DNA from: Thalassotalea litorea
GTDB taxonomy: Bacteria > Pseudomonadota > Gammaproteobacteria > Enterobacterales > Alteromonadaceae
Direction: 5' to 3'
Length of the DNA: 64,000 bases
Assembly: GCF_005843925.1 (NCBI RefSeq)
Contig: NZ_VCBC01000006.1
Span: 124,001 to 188,000 of the forward strand
In this document: one piece after another, positions 54,084 through 62,665 of the stretch
Layout: each line of letters opens with the position of its first letter
How positions within the stretch are numbered: position 1 is the stretch's first letter
Notes under the pieces: model-generated
What the model was told of the DNA's origin: nothing
Seen by the model: only the letters and a program-made list of their open reading frames with translations
Database searches by the model: none
Program-made: the position numbers and the translations under genes

Positions 54084-55394
54084 CTAGAGCAGGATGATAA
54101 TAATCATATACATGATGAACATACTAACCGGTGCCATAAAAGCGATCTTACTGATAACTTTCGGGTCCTCACTCATTCTGACTTCCGGAATCTCATCTCG
54201 AACTTGGACATATACAGAATATGCTAAGCCCAAAAAGATATAGAGGAACACAATATAACTTCGACTTAGAAAGAAGGATGTCGCCATAAAACCGACGAGT
54301 GAATAAAAATAACACTTGGCAAGCATCACATTTTTACGAAGTGCTTCATTTTGCAATTGGGATTTGTATTTCTCACGATCAATGTTTACAACTTTCAAAA
54401 GCATCACCGCAGTCAGAACAATTGTGGTAAACCATAAGGTATAACCAATGATCCCTAATTCAGCGAAAATCAACACATAGGAGTTGTGAGCCGTTCGTTG
54501 GTGCAACTCAATAAACTGATTCATGCCAACCCCAAATAAAGGGCTACTTTTAAACATTTGCACGCCTTCATACCAGGCTTCGATACGTCCATAAGCGCTG
54601 GCCTCATCGGTACTGATTTCCCTGAAGAGAGACATTGCAATGAAGGTTATGGGCAAGGTTATCAGTGATACGAGTGCGGCCTTGACGGTACCAAACTGAA
54701 AGAAGCAGTACGCCAGACACATGAAAATCAAACCGATAAGCGCACCGCGAGAATTCGCAAGGAAAATACCGTAAAGCAGACCACCAACCAATGCGAGATA
54801 AAACAAGCGCATGATAAAGCTTCGACTGTTGGCTCTAAGATAAAATAATATGGGTAAATTCATTAGAAAAAACATACTCATATCGTTGGGGTCATTGAAA
54901 ATCCCGACATATCTAATTCGGGTATCCTGAATTAAACTGACGCCTGACCAGCCAATCCCTTCTGGGTGTGCTCTCTGGCTAAGACCGTGGTGCAACATAA
55001 TGACGCAGGTCAGGGTGAAGAGAAAAAATATCCAGTTTTGTTTCGACGGCGAATTTACCAGACTAGCGTACATGAAAAAGGGTAATAAACCATAGATAAA
55101 GAAATCAGTTGCTGCCGTTATACCGCCGCCAAGCCAGCCATTCCACAGCCCGGATATGGGAATTAAACACATTACCCCAAGTAAAAACCAAGACTGGTAA
55201 CCCCATTGTTTGGGGCGCTGCGACGCGAGGAAAAAGACGAAAGCAATCATTAACAGATAGCGAGCTATTGGTGTTGGATTGGGATTGTACGACCATTCCT
55301 GAGGACGAATAAACAGGGCAATGGTGTAAAGAAATAAAAAGAAAAAGCCAATATGAGAGCTGTTTTTATCGTATAGGCTTACTGGTTTTTCCAT
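54084..55394 (-). CDS. O-antigen ligase/polymerase-like membrane protein, XrtA-associated type
   Basis: This 436-residue protein has about ten to twelve hydrophobic helices, opening FLFLYTIALFIRPQEW. The family signature is RYVGIFNDPNDMSMFF, LANSRGALIGLIFM, and a large loop with GRIEAWYEGVQMFKSSPLFGVGMNQF followed by RTAHNSYVLIFAELGIIGY. These match the O-antigen ligase/Wzy superfamily and the putative exosortase-A-associated ligase (TIGR03097-like). It could polymerise repeat units or attach glycan to protein; sequence alone cannot separate these. Its start overlaps the acyltransferase gene by 16 bp. Confidence 0.85.
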   Translation of the reverse strand: MEKPVSLYDKNSSHIGFFFLFLYTIALFIRPQEWSYNPNPTPIARYLLMIAFVFFLASQRPKQWGYQSWFLLGVMCLIPISGLWNGWLGGGITAATDFFIYGLLPFFMYASLVNSPSKQNWIFFLFTLTCVIMLHHGLSQRAHPEGIGWSGVSLIQDTRIRYVGIFNDPNDMSMFFLMNLPILFYLRANSRSFIMRLFYLALVGGLLYGIFLANSRGALIGLIFMCLAYCFFQFGTVKAALVSLITLPITFIAMSLFREISTDEASAYGRIEAWYEGVQMFKSSPLFGVGMNQFIELHQRTAHNSYVLIFAELGIIGYTLWFTTIVLTAVMLLKVVNIDREKYKSQLQNEALRKNVMLAKCYFYSLVGFMATSFFLSRSYIVFLYIFLGLAYSVYVQVRDEIPEVRMSEDPKVISKIAFMAPVSMFIMYMIIIILL

Positions 55395-56530
55395 AACAAA
55401 AAGTCCCTAGCTTGCTTTAATTTATTATTCATCGCAAAACCCAGATTGCTGGCTTTTTTGATCGCCAGCTGAGATCGATATAAGTCTCGATTAATATTTG
55501 CAAAGTGTTGCTTGTAAGAGTTTTCCTGAGCACCTTTCATAAAATCATAATGTTTTAATTGGCGCTTAATACAGTGTTCAATTAACAGGAAATGAGACAA
55601 AAATCCGGGCGACAGGTTGGGTTTAAAATCCGTATCCAAACCGCTTTGATAGAAATAACAAGTCTCATTATAGTTTATAGCATAGATTGCTGATATTGCT
55701 TTGCCACGGGCAAATAAAACCCATAATTCCAGCCAATTTCGTCGTAGCGCCTGCTCCATAAAACGTTTGTGGAATTCGGTAAATCTCTGCGCACTAAATA
55801 CACCTTTTTTGCCTTGCGCCTGCCAGCGCCTCTGATGCAATGACGTTAAATGGGAAAGCCCTTCATCGAAGTCGGAAAGATAGCGGTAAGACTTAAATTC
55901 ACCCTGCAATTGTTCTTGCCATTGCTTCTTATGTCGATTCATTTTTTTTCGAAACGATGGCGACAGTTGTTGCTGGTATTGTTCATTATCTGCGGGTAGT
56001 TGGCACGAATAGGCTTTACCGACGCAGCGACTTGAATGGAAAAAAAAGCGACTGATTCTCTTGGCAAATAACATCAAACAACTATTTTGTAGATAATTGT
56101 CCAGAACAATATGGCTAACCGGCGTTTCAGGTTTTTGGCAATAGGGCTGAACAGAGTTTTGTGACGCGAACAGGCAGTCCATCAGCGTATCTGCCAGGCA
56201 ATCGGAGACTCGTTGATAGTGTTTTGGCGCACATAAAATATCCAAGTATTCACTAGCAACTTCTTCATGCTCAGCTTCCCCTGTCCCGAGTAGTCGCAGC
56301 GTATCATCTTTAATATAAAACGGTGCAATGGCTAGCAGGGTGTCGTGCTCATACAGAAGGATAATATATAGGTGATCCTCTGGTTCGGCATAGGTATGCC
56401 ACCAGATATTTAACCAGTTGAAATCCAGAAAAAAGCTTAAATGAGGTAGCTTGATCATATGGGCATCCCATGTCCCACGTAACTCATCAAACCCTTTGGT
56501 CGTCGTTATTATTCTACAATCCAAAACCAT
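55379..56530 (-). CDS. CelD/BioF2-like GNAT acyltransferase
   Basis: This 383-residue protein has the Acetyltransf_6 (CelD/FemAB-like) form of the GNAT fold. It opens IITTTKGFDELRGTWDAH, continues with SFFLDFNWLNIWWHTYA, and has the second half SFRKKMNRHKKQWQEQ, FHKRFMEQALRRNWLELWVLF and YYFYQSGLDTDF-like CYFYQSGLDTDFKPNLSPGF. Such enzymes are common in exopolysaccharide loci and probably acylate the sugar or a linked amino acid. It is the first gene of a two-gene minus-strand operon with the ligase-like gene. Confidence 0.82.
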   Translation of the reverse strand: MVLDCRIITTTKGFDELRGTWDAHMIKLPHLSFFLDFNWLNIWWHTYAEPEDHLYIILLYEHDTLLAIAPFYIKDDTLRLLGTGEAEHEEVASEYLDILCAPKHYQRVSDCLADTLMDCLFASQNSVQPYCQKPETPVSHIVLDNYLQNSCLMLFAKRISRFFFHSSRCVGKAYSCQLPADNEQYQQQLSPSFRKKMNRHKKQWQEQLQGEFKSYRYLSDFDEGLSHLTSLHQRRWQAQGKKGVFSAQRFTEFHKRFMEQALRRNWLELWVLFARGKAISAIYAINYNETCYFYQSGLDTDFKPNLSPGFLSHFLLIEHCIKRQLKHYDFMKGAQENSYKQHFANINRDLYRSQLAIKKASNLGFAMNNKLKQARDFLLWKNQ

Positions 56531-56693
56531 GACTCGACTAATACTCCTAACATAGTTATAGATGCAATTTCACAAATACCCCAATTAATTTGTCGATTTA
56601 TTTTACAGCGACTTTATTCTCGCTGAATTCGACTAAACTTAATTGTTAAGCGCTAATATTTACTATTAATAACAAGAGATTAAGTGAAGTGTT

Positions 56694-58238
56694 ATGAAGC
56701 ATTTATGGTTGTGGCTATTTGCCATCTTATTCAGTTTGTCGTCCCTTAAAGCCATTGCCGAACAGCCCTTGAGGCTGGAAGTTTTATCGGCCAACTCTGG
56801 CAACCAGTTCACGATACCTGTGCCTCGCAATAAAATTTTTTTGCATTCGAGCTTGCAGCTGCAAAAGTACAGCCAAGATAAATTCACCCCGGTTAAAGGT
56901 GTCCAATTTTCCTATACATTGCTTTGGCCAAATGCGGACAAGGCGTCAGATTCAATACGTGCATTAATCGTGAAATTGCAGGAGCCGGTAAAAAAAGGCG
57001 ATATGTTGCAGCTGCGATTTGATCAACAATCAAAAGAAAAAATAAAACCCTGGAAAGAAACCCCCGCAACACTTATCGATGTGTCATATTCTTCGGGATG
57101 GTTGGAAAATGCTTTATATGCGCCCTTGCAAACCCAGCAAAGTGGCCCACCGTCCTGGTTTGATTTTGCCTATCGTCAGTTCGGTTATCAATTGGCAGAT
57201 ATGGAAACGGTGAATCAGGATCCGAAAGTAAAGCGAAACTATACCACTTCCGCACCTTGGCTTTACGATCGGGTTTATGTGCTTTATCAGCTATATTTTC
57301 AAACGGGTGATTTGTACTTTAAACAAATGGCCCATGTTTCTGCTCAGGTTTATCGTAGCCACATTAATGAGTTTGGTTATTTTTCTCTAAAGAAGGGCAA
57401 CGATATAAAATACCTGCTTGCTCCGGGCATGCTTATCGATTATCAGTTTTATCCGTCGAACGATACGGCGGAACTGATCCATCAATTTTATCAAAACAGC
57501 CTGCGCTGGCCTGCTCAGTATCAACTGGGTTTGACGTTCTGGACGGAAAGAAATCTGTCGGTGGCATTAGCCAATGCCATATCGCTGTGGGAATTAACGC
57601 AAAGCGTCGAAAGCTTTACTCGTATAGAGGCATTGATCAAAGGATCGATGCGCACGCTTCAAACATCGCAAAACAAAAATCTAAATTGCCTTGCCCATCC
57701 CTATCGGGTTCACGAAGGGAAAAGTGATAATACTCTGGTTTGTTCGCCCTGGATGAATGCTCTTTTGGCGCATCAATTGTGGAAGTTATGGCGGATGACA
57801 GAAATGCCTGAAGCGGCACAGTTGATTAGTGCATTTGGAAAAAACGTTGTCGAGCAAGGAAGCTATTTGGCACCCAAAGGCAAGATCAAAGGTCTAACCG
57901 TGCCGAAGTATCTGATATTTGCGCAAAGCTCTAAATTTGAAGACCCAATGGCCTATTCAGATATGCAGCATGCATGCGACGTTGCCGGACTTGTCGTTAG
58001 CGCTCGGTATTTGGCCCTGCAATTGCAACAAGATCAAAGTTTCTACAAAGACACGATGGAAAATTTGTTACTGAGTTGCCGTGCCAGTCTTGGTGTTGAT
58101 AAGAAGAAAAATAGTTGGCGAATCAAGCCTCTGAGAAAGTTTAACTGGTGGTTTCATTCGACGGGAAATCTGTCCTGGAAACTGGCTGAACTGGATGAGT
58201 ATGAACGCACTAAAGCCGAGAAGACGCCAGCGAAGTGA
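56694..58238 (+). CDS. Exported protein of unknown function, possible alpha/alpha-toroid
   Basis: I do not recognise this 514-residue protein. A signal peptide (residues 1-22, SLKAIAEQ) is followed by a beta-rich N-terminal domain (about 25-130). Then comes a helical region with repeated aromatic-rich helices: APWLYDRVYVLYQLYFQTGDLYFKQ, ALANAISLWELTQ, WMNALLAHQLWKLWRMT and HACDVAGLVVSARYLAL. This pattern fits an (alpha/alpha) toroid, the fold of many polysaccharide lyases and hydrolases, so a periplasmic polymer-editing enzyme is possible. This is inference from secondary-structure feel. It stands alone between divergent and convergent neighbours. Confidence 0.6.
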   Translation: MKHLWLWLFAILFSLSSLKAIAEQPLRLEVLSANSGNQFTIPVPRNKIFLHSSLQLQKYSQDKFTPVKGVQFSYTLLWPNADKASDSIRALIVKLQEPVKKGDMLQLRFDQQSKEKIKPWKETPATLIDVSYSSGWLENALYAPLQTQQSGPPSWFDFAYRQFGYQLADMETVNQDPKVKRNYTTSAPWLYDRVYVLYQLYFQTGDLYFKQMAHVSAQVYRSHINEFGYFSLKKGNDIKYLLAPGMLIDYQFYPSNDTAELIHQFYQNSLRWPAQYQLGLTFWTERNLSVALANAISLWELTQSVESFTRIEALIKGSMRTLQTSQNKNLNCLAHPYRVHEGKSDNTLVCSPWMNALLAHQLWKLWRMTEMPEAAQLISAFGKNVVEQGSYLAPKGKIKGLTVPKYLIFAQSSKFEDPMAYSDMQHACDVAGLVVSARYLALQLQQDQSFYKDTMENLLLSCRASLGVDKKKNSWRIKPLRKFNWWFHSTGNLSWKLAELDEYERTKAEKTPAK

Positions 58239-58279
58239 GGCGATACTGATTAGTGACCCCAAAGCATCGGTGGTCGACG

Positions 58280-59362
58280 CTAGTTAAGATACAGTTGTTT
58301 ATATTTATTAGCGCAGTTTTTTAGTGAAAAATTTTCTTCAATCATCGTTTTACTGCGATTCGCATATTCGGATACAGTTTTTCGGTCATTAATGCAGGTT
58401 TCAATAATTTTCGCCAATGAATTACTGTCATCATAGTCAAATAACCAGCCGGTGTTTTCATGAGATACCAGCCTGGGGTTGCCACCGACGTCCGTCGCAA
58501 TTACAGCACATTCACTTGCCATTGCTTCGATTATGGCCAAGGACAACCCTTCGGTTTCGGATGTGACGACTAATACGTCAAACGTGGAGTAAATTTTATC
58601 CCGTTGATTAATAATTCCGTGGAAAACAACATTAGCATTGGGCAGATGCTCTTCTTTAAAACGCTGTAAATGATTAAGGCAAGGTCCGTCGCCGAAAAAA
58701 TGAACGCTGATTTTTTTCTGGTCTTCTGTTGAAAGCTTCACTAAAGCCTTTAGCAGATTAATTTGATTCTTAATATCAATCATACGACCTACCGATCCAA
58801 GCGCCAGAGTCTCGTTATGAATATCCTTACTCGCGGTAATTTCAGGCAAGAGAACCGCGTTATCAATTACCCACTTCTGTTTATTATGCCATCCGTGGTG
58901 AGTGCTAAATATCTGCTGACTCTCTTCGCTGACGAAGGTTATGGTGTGGATGTATTTTTCGCAATATTTATGCAGTAGTTGCCACGTTGGATTATCAAGT
59001 GGCGCCGCACCATGGCGCGTATATATAATTTTTGGTTTACCGATTAGTGGCAAAATCGGTGCGATGAATTTTAATACGTGGGGAGAATGAATGTGAATCA
59101 CATCGACTTTACGCAAGATATGATGCAGGCGTATCAAGGAAAAAAATTTGTATCCCCGATTAAACACCACATCCAAACCCAAATTATGGCACTCACTGAC
59201 CAGAGGGTCGTCCTGCTGTCCAAATGAGAATATCTTTGTTTGGATGCCATCGTTGCGCTGCTGTTGGCATAAATCCAGCACGAATCGTTCCGCTCCACCA
59301 ATCAATAGACTGGATACCATGTGTAATACGGATAGCTTATTGGTTTTATTTGGCATGCTCAT
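58280..59362 (-). CDS. Glycosyltransferase, GT4
   Basis: This 360-residue GT-B enzyme opens LSVLHMVSSLLIGGAERFVLDL, the acceptor-side GG motif. The second half carries LGSVGRMIDIKNQINLLKAL and the E-x7-E donor motif in TSETEGLSLAIIEAMASECAVIATDVGG, followed by NTGWLFDYDD. It is a typical retaining GT4. The gene stands alone on the minus strand, divergent from the next GT4 gene across 101 bp. Confidence 0.92.
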   Translation of the reverse strand: MSMPNKTNKLSVLHMVSSLLIGGAERFVLDLCQQQRNDGIQTKIFSFGQQDDPLVSECHNLGLDVVFNRGYKFFSLIRLHHILRKVDVIHIHSPHVLKFIAPILPLIGKPKIIYTRHGAAPLDNPTWQLLHKYCEKYIHTITFVSEESQQIFSTHHGWHNKQKWVIDNAVLLPEITASKDIHNETLALGSVGRMIDIKNQINLLKALVKLSTEDQKKISVHFFGDGPCLNHLQRFKEEHLPNANVVFHGIINQRDKIYSTFDVLVVTSETEGLSLAIIEAMASECAVIATDVGGNPRLVSHENTGWLFDYDDSNSLAKIIETCINDRKTVSEYANRSKTMIEENFSLKNCANKYKQLYLN

Positions 59363-59463
59363 GCTTCTTTGCTTGTTATAACCTAACTATAGAAAAAACC
59401 TAAGATTTGACAAATAAATCTGAGCAACTATTAATAATTATGGGATCAATAAGGATATAACAA

Positions 59464-60579
59464 ATGAATATTTTGGAGATTGTTCAGTCCCTTGATAAAG
59501 GAGGACGTACTGTGCGCTTCGTTGACACAGTGTTAGGGCTGCGTAAAGAGGGAATGAAAGTCTATCCCTATTCACTCAAGGCGCCAGAAAGAGCGCTGAA
59601 AATTGATGATATTTGCGTGATTCCTCGCCACCAAGGCTACAATTTTTCATTAGTTTTGCAGCTTATCGATATTATTCGCCAAGAAAGTATTGATGTCGTA
59701 CATGCCCATTGCGAATATACTCAGTTTTATGCGGGATTAGCCTGTAAGCTGACTCGCACGCCCATCGTCGCGACCATGCATCGTTCAGATTTAAAAAAAT
59801 ATCGACCATCGTTATTAAATTTTTGTTTACGTTTCCTCGTCGATTCTTTTGTCGCGGTTTCTCAGGACAGACAAAATAAATTAATTGAGCAATTATCGAT
59901 TCCTTCAGATAAAACTCAGGTTGTTCATGGTGGCGTTGAAAAAACCCAGAAAGTGGGAGATGAGCAACGTTTATTATTGCGTAAAAAGCTAAAAATTCCT
60001 GCCGATGTTTTTGTTTTATTTAGCTTAGGGCACCTTGGCGAGATTAAAGGCCATCATCATACGATTGACGCGTTGCAATACCTCGATAATCCCAAGGTAC
60101 ATTTATATATCGCTGGCTCCGGCGAAGAAGGTGAAAAACTAGCTTTGAGAAAGCGGGTGGCAAAACATCAATTGCAGGAAAGAGTGCACTTTATCGGCCA
60201 GACGGATATTGCTGATGAGTGGATGCAGGCTTGTGATATTTTTGTTCAACCCTCCTTGGAAGAAGCCTTTGGCTTAGTATTTATTGAAGCGGGTTCGTTT
60301 GCCAAACCGGTGATTGCGACAAGTGTTGGCGGTATCAAAGAGATTATCTTAAACAACCAGACGGGGTTGTTGGTTAAGCCTGGGCAATCCAAAGAAATCG
60401 CTGCGGCGATCGAGGCACTTGAGGGGGATAAAAGCATTCGCCAGTCGCTTGGTGAAAAAGGGTTTACCAGAATACACCAAAAGTTTTTGCTCAAACACAT
60501 GATCAATCGTTATCAGCTAATTTTTGATGAATTGATTACCTCCAAAGTGTCAATCTGGAGCAAATTATGGTCACGATAG
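59464..60579 (+). CDS. Glycosyltransferase, GT4
   Basis: This 371-residue GT-B enzyme opens MNILEIVQSLDKGGRTVRFVDTV. It has VHAHCEYTQFYAGLA, VVHGGVEK, FSLGHLGEIKGHHHTIDALQYL and the donor motif QPSLEEAFGLVFIEAGSFAKPVIATSVGG. The start is preceded by AAGGA. It overlaps the next gene by 13 bp, forming a two-gene unit. Confidence 0.92.
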   Translation: MNILEIVQSLDKGGRTVRFVDTVLGLRKEGMKVYPYSLKAPERALKIDDICVIPRHQGYNFSLVLQLIDIIRQESIDVVHAHCEYTQFYAGLACKLTRTPIVATMHRSDLKKYRPSLLNFCLRFLVDSFVAVSQDRQNKLIEQLSIPSDKTQVVHGGVEKTQKVGDEQRLLLRKKLKIPADVFVLFSLGHLGEIKGHHHTIDALQYLDNPKVHLYIAGSGEEGEKLALRKRVAKHQLQERVHFIGQTDIADEWMQACDIFVQPSLEEAFGLVFIEAGSFAKPVIATSVGGIKEIILNNQTGLLVKPGQSKEIAAAIEALEGDKSIRQSLGEKGFTRIHQKFLLKHMINRYQLIFDELITSKVSIWSKLWSR

Positions 60580-61535
60580 TTATTTCACCAAGAGACCGAT
60601 ATTCTGGAGTATTGGAATGCATTCGTCTTGTCTATAAGCACACACCAATGCCGTTTAAATTGATGGTGTTGGATTTGGGGTACCCGAATGGATTGCGCGA
60701 TCAGATTGAAGAATTACTGACACCTTATGATAATGCTCGCATTATGAATTTGGGGTTAATGACACCGATGCGTGCGATTACTAAAATTCGAGACCGCATC
60801 GATAGTGAATTCACGATGTTGCTTGATAATGACTCCCAGGTAACCGAAGGGTGGCTGCCTCCTTTGCTGGAAGTTGTTAAGGATGATGCGGTTGCTGTTG
60901 TGAATCCATTAACTTTGGAAAAAGAAGGGGTCGATCAAGGTGCGATGCTGCGCACCCATCTGTATACCAATGAAATTCGTAGCATTGATGTTTCTGGTGT
61001 TGAGTATTTAATTGAATCAAAGAGTTTTCGGCGCAGTTTACCGGAGGCATTGCCGAAAGAGATTCGCCCATCGGATATGTTCGAATTACACGGAGTGTTG
61101 TTCCGCACCAGTATATTACAAAGTCTGGATATTCCAGACATGGTGATTCGCGAACATATAGATATTGGATTGCAGTTGCATCGCCTAGGTAAATTAATTC
61201 TTTCACAACCCCATTCAGTCGTCATTTTTGATAATTTGGGCACTCGCATGGAATTAAGCGATATGCGTTATTTCTTCCATCGTTGGTCGAAAAAACGTTG
61301 CTGGTCTTCCGCTCGAGAGTTTGAGCGACGTTGGGGGTTAAATTTTTATTCCGAAGACGCTATGTACTTATGGGTATTTCGTCGTCGCATATTCCTGATT
61401 TGTCGCTGGTTGTATTTGCCAATTCCGGTCGCGAATAAAATTACCGGTGCCGCCGCGCGTATTTATAATTGGTTTAACCCGATTAATGAACCCTTGAAGG
61501 ATCCCCTGGAACACTCAAAGCGTTTCCTGCCATAA
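60567..61535 (+). CDS. Glycosyltransferase, GT2-like
   Basis: This 322-residue protein opens MVTIVISPRDRYSGVLECIRLVYKHT. A GT-A fold is indicated by FKLMVLDLGYPNGLRDQIEE and the DxD-like FTMLLDNDSQVTEGWLPPLLE (DNDS). The C-terminal part is basic and aromatic-rich (YFFHRWSKKRCWSS). It is a soluble GT2-like enzyme. It overlaps the upstream GT4 gene by 13 bp. Confidence 0.82.
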   Translation: MVTIVISPRDRYSGVLECIRLVYKHTPMPFKLMVLDLGYPNGLRDQIEELLTPYDNARIMNLGLMTPMRAITKIRDRIDSEFTMLLDNDSQVTEGWLPPLLEVVKDDAVAVVNPLTLEKEGVDQGAMLRTHLYTNEIRSIDVSGVEYLIESKSFRRSLPEALPKEIRPSDMFELHGVLFRTSILQSLDIPDMVIREHIDIGLQLHRLGKLILSQPHSVVIFDNLGTRMELSDMRYFFHRWSKKRCWSSAREFERRWGLNFYSEDAMYLWVFRRRIFLICRWLYLPIPVANKITGAAARIYNWFNPINEPLKDPLEHSKRFLP

Positions 61536-61669
61536 ACGCAATTGACTTTGCACGACCATCAAATGTTGTCGGTAATACCGGCTCAAATTTTGTTGATTTT
61601 TTTTACATCTATTGTCCTGGGTCATTCAACATTACTCCTAAGTGATTGAATTTACAGACTTCACGATGC

Positions 61670-61685
61670 TGGCCTGAGTTTTGCA
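61670..61685 (+). promoter_or_regulatory. Sigma-54 (-24/-12) promoter
   Basis: TGGCCTGAGTTTTGCA carries the invariant GG (61671-61672) and GC (61683-61684) with the required 10-bp spacing. It agrees with the TGGCACG-N4-TTGCA consensus at all positions except two in the -24 half. Transcription would start near 61696, about 118 bp before the GT2 start. PrsR in this locus has an intact sigma-54 GAFTGA loop and is the obvious activator; its upstream sites should lie in 61536-61660. Confidence 0.7.
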
Positions 61686-61713
61686 ACTTGACTGTAGCGT
61701 TGCCACGTAGTTT

Positions 61714-61730
61714 GTGTCGCTATGCGACAC
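61714..61730 (+). promoter_or_regulatory. Leader hairpin downstream of the sigma-54 promoter
   Basis: GTGTCGC and GCGACAC form a perfect 7-bp stem around TAT, about 18 nt into the predicted transcript of the GT2 gene. No T-run follows, so it is not a terminator. It could stabilise the 5' end or be a protein-binding dyad. Confidence 0.45.
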
Positions 61731-61813
61731 AGAGAGCAATTTAGCAGGGGTTAAGCTGCAGAATCACTCAATGTCAGGTTGAGTCCATTGGTTACTTTGT
61801 AATAGGAGTCAGG

Positions 61814-62650
61814 ATGCAAGTTAGTGTGGTTATACCTTTTTTTCGGGACTACGAGTACTTCCCTGAAGCACTTGAGTCCGTTCGACGACAAAGTCATCCA
61901 GCGGCTGAAATTATTGTCGTAAATGATGGGAAAGATGCAAAGTCTCAGGCCTATCTGGACCAATTTGACGATATCATTGTGATTCATCTGCCTCAAAATC
62001 TAGGCTCGGCGGCAGCAAGAAATGCCGGTATTAGCGCAGCGGTCCACACTTGGATCGCATTCCTGGATGCTGATGATGTATGGCTGGAAAATAAGCTTGC
62101 GATGCAAGTAAAGTTCCTGACCGATAATCCACAATTCGATGGCTGCCATGTCGGCGTATGCACATTCAATCAGCAAGGTATTCAAAATACCTATTTGAAT
62201 AAGCCAGGCAATTTACAAATTGAAGATATGTTAATCGATACCCATATCCTGCCTAGTGCCTTTGTTATCAGACGTCAGGCTTTGCTCGATATCAATCTAT
62301 TTGATGTAAAATTTCGTTGTAAACAAGATCAGGAGCTTACATTACGATTAGCTGTAGCGGGTTATCAGGTGGGTTTCATTAATCAATGTTTAATTAAGTT
62401 ACGTCGCATGGATCATGGAAATACGACTTCAAATGGTCATAAAATCATTGCCGGGGCCTGGCAAATGTTAAGAAAACACAGGCAGTTATATCGTCAATAT
62501 CCAGGTACATTGTCATGCTTTATCTATCTGTCATTAATGACCGCCGGCGGTAAAATGCGAGGACTAGAGCGTAAAAGTTGCTTTGTTCTTGGCAAAACTA
62601 TGAAATGGTTCATCCCCAGCCTGCGCAAAACCGCTAACGGCTCACCTTAA
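61814..62650 (+). CDS. Glycosyltransferase, family 2
   Basis: This 278-residue GT-A enzyme opens QVSVVIPFFRDYEYFPEALESVRRQ. It has IIVVNDGKDAKSQAYL, NLGSAAARNAGISAA and the DxD motif in WIAFLDADDVWLENKL, plus FRCKQDQELTLRLA. This is a standard inverting GT2 domain without membrane helices. AGGAG lies 10 bases before the ATG. It is a single-gene unit downstream of a sigma-54 promoter, so unlike its neighbours it may be expressed under PrsR control. Confidence 0.92.
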   Translation: MQVSVVIPFFRDYEYFPEALESVRRQSHPAAEIIVVNDGKDAKSQAYLDQFDDIIVIHLPQNLGSAAARNAGISAAVHTWIAFLDADDVWLENKLAMQVKFLTDNPQFDGCHVGVCTFNQQGIQNTYLNKPGNLQIEDMLIDTHILPSAFVIRRQALLDINLFDVKFRCKQDQELTLRLAVAGYQVGFINQCLIKLRRMDHGNTTSNGHKIIAGAWQMLRKHRQLYRQYPGTLSCFIYLSLMTAGGKMRGLERKSCFVLGKTMKWFIPSLRKTANGSP

Positions 62651-62665
62651 TGTTTTCGTTTCTAA

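Noticed and set aside
53988..54227. Open frame of 79 codons after the strong terminator
   Set aside because: It begins inside the terminator hairpin and runs antisense into the ligase-like gene; composition is that of a shadow frame.
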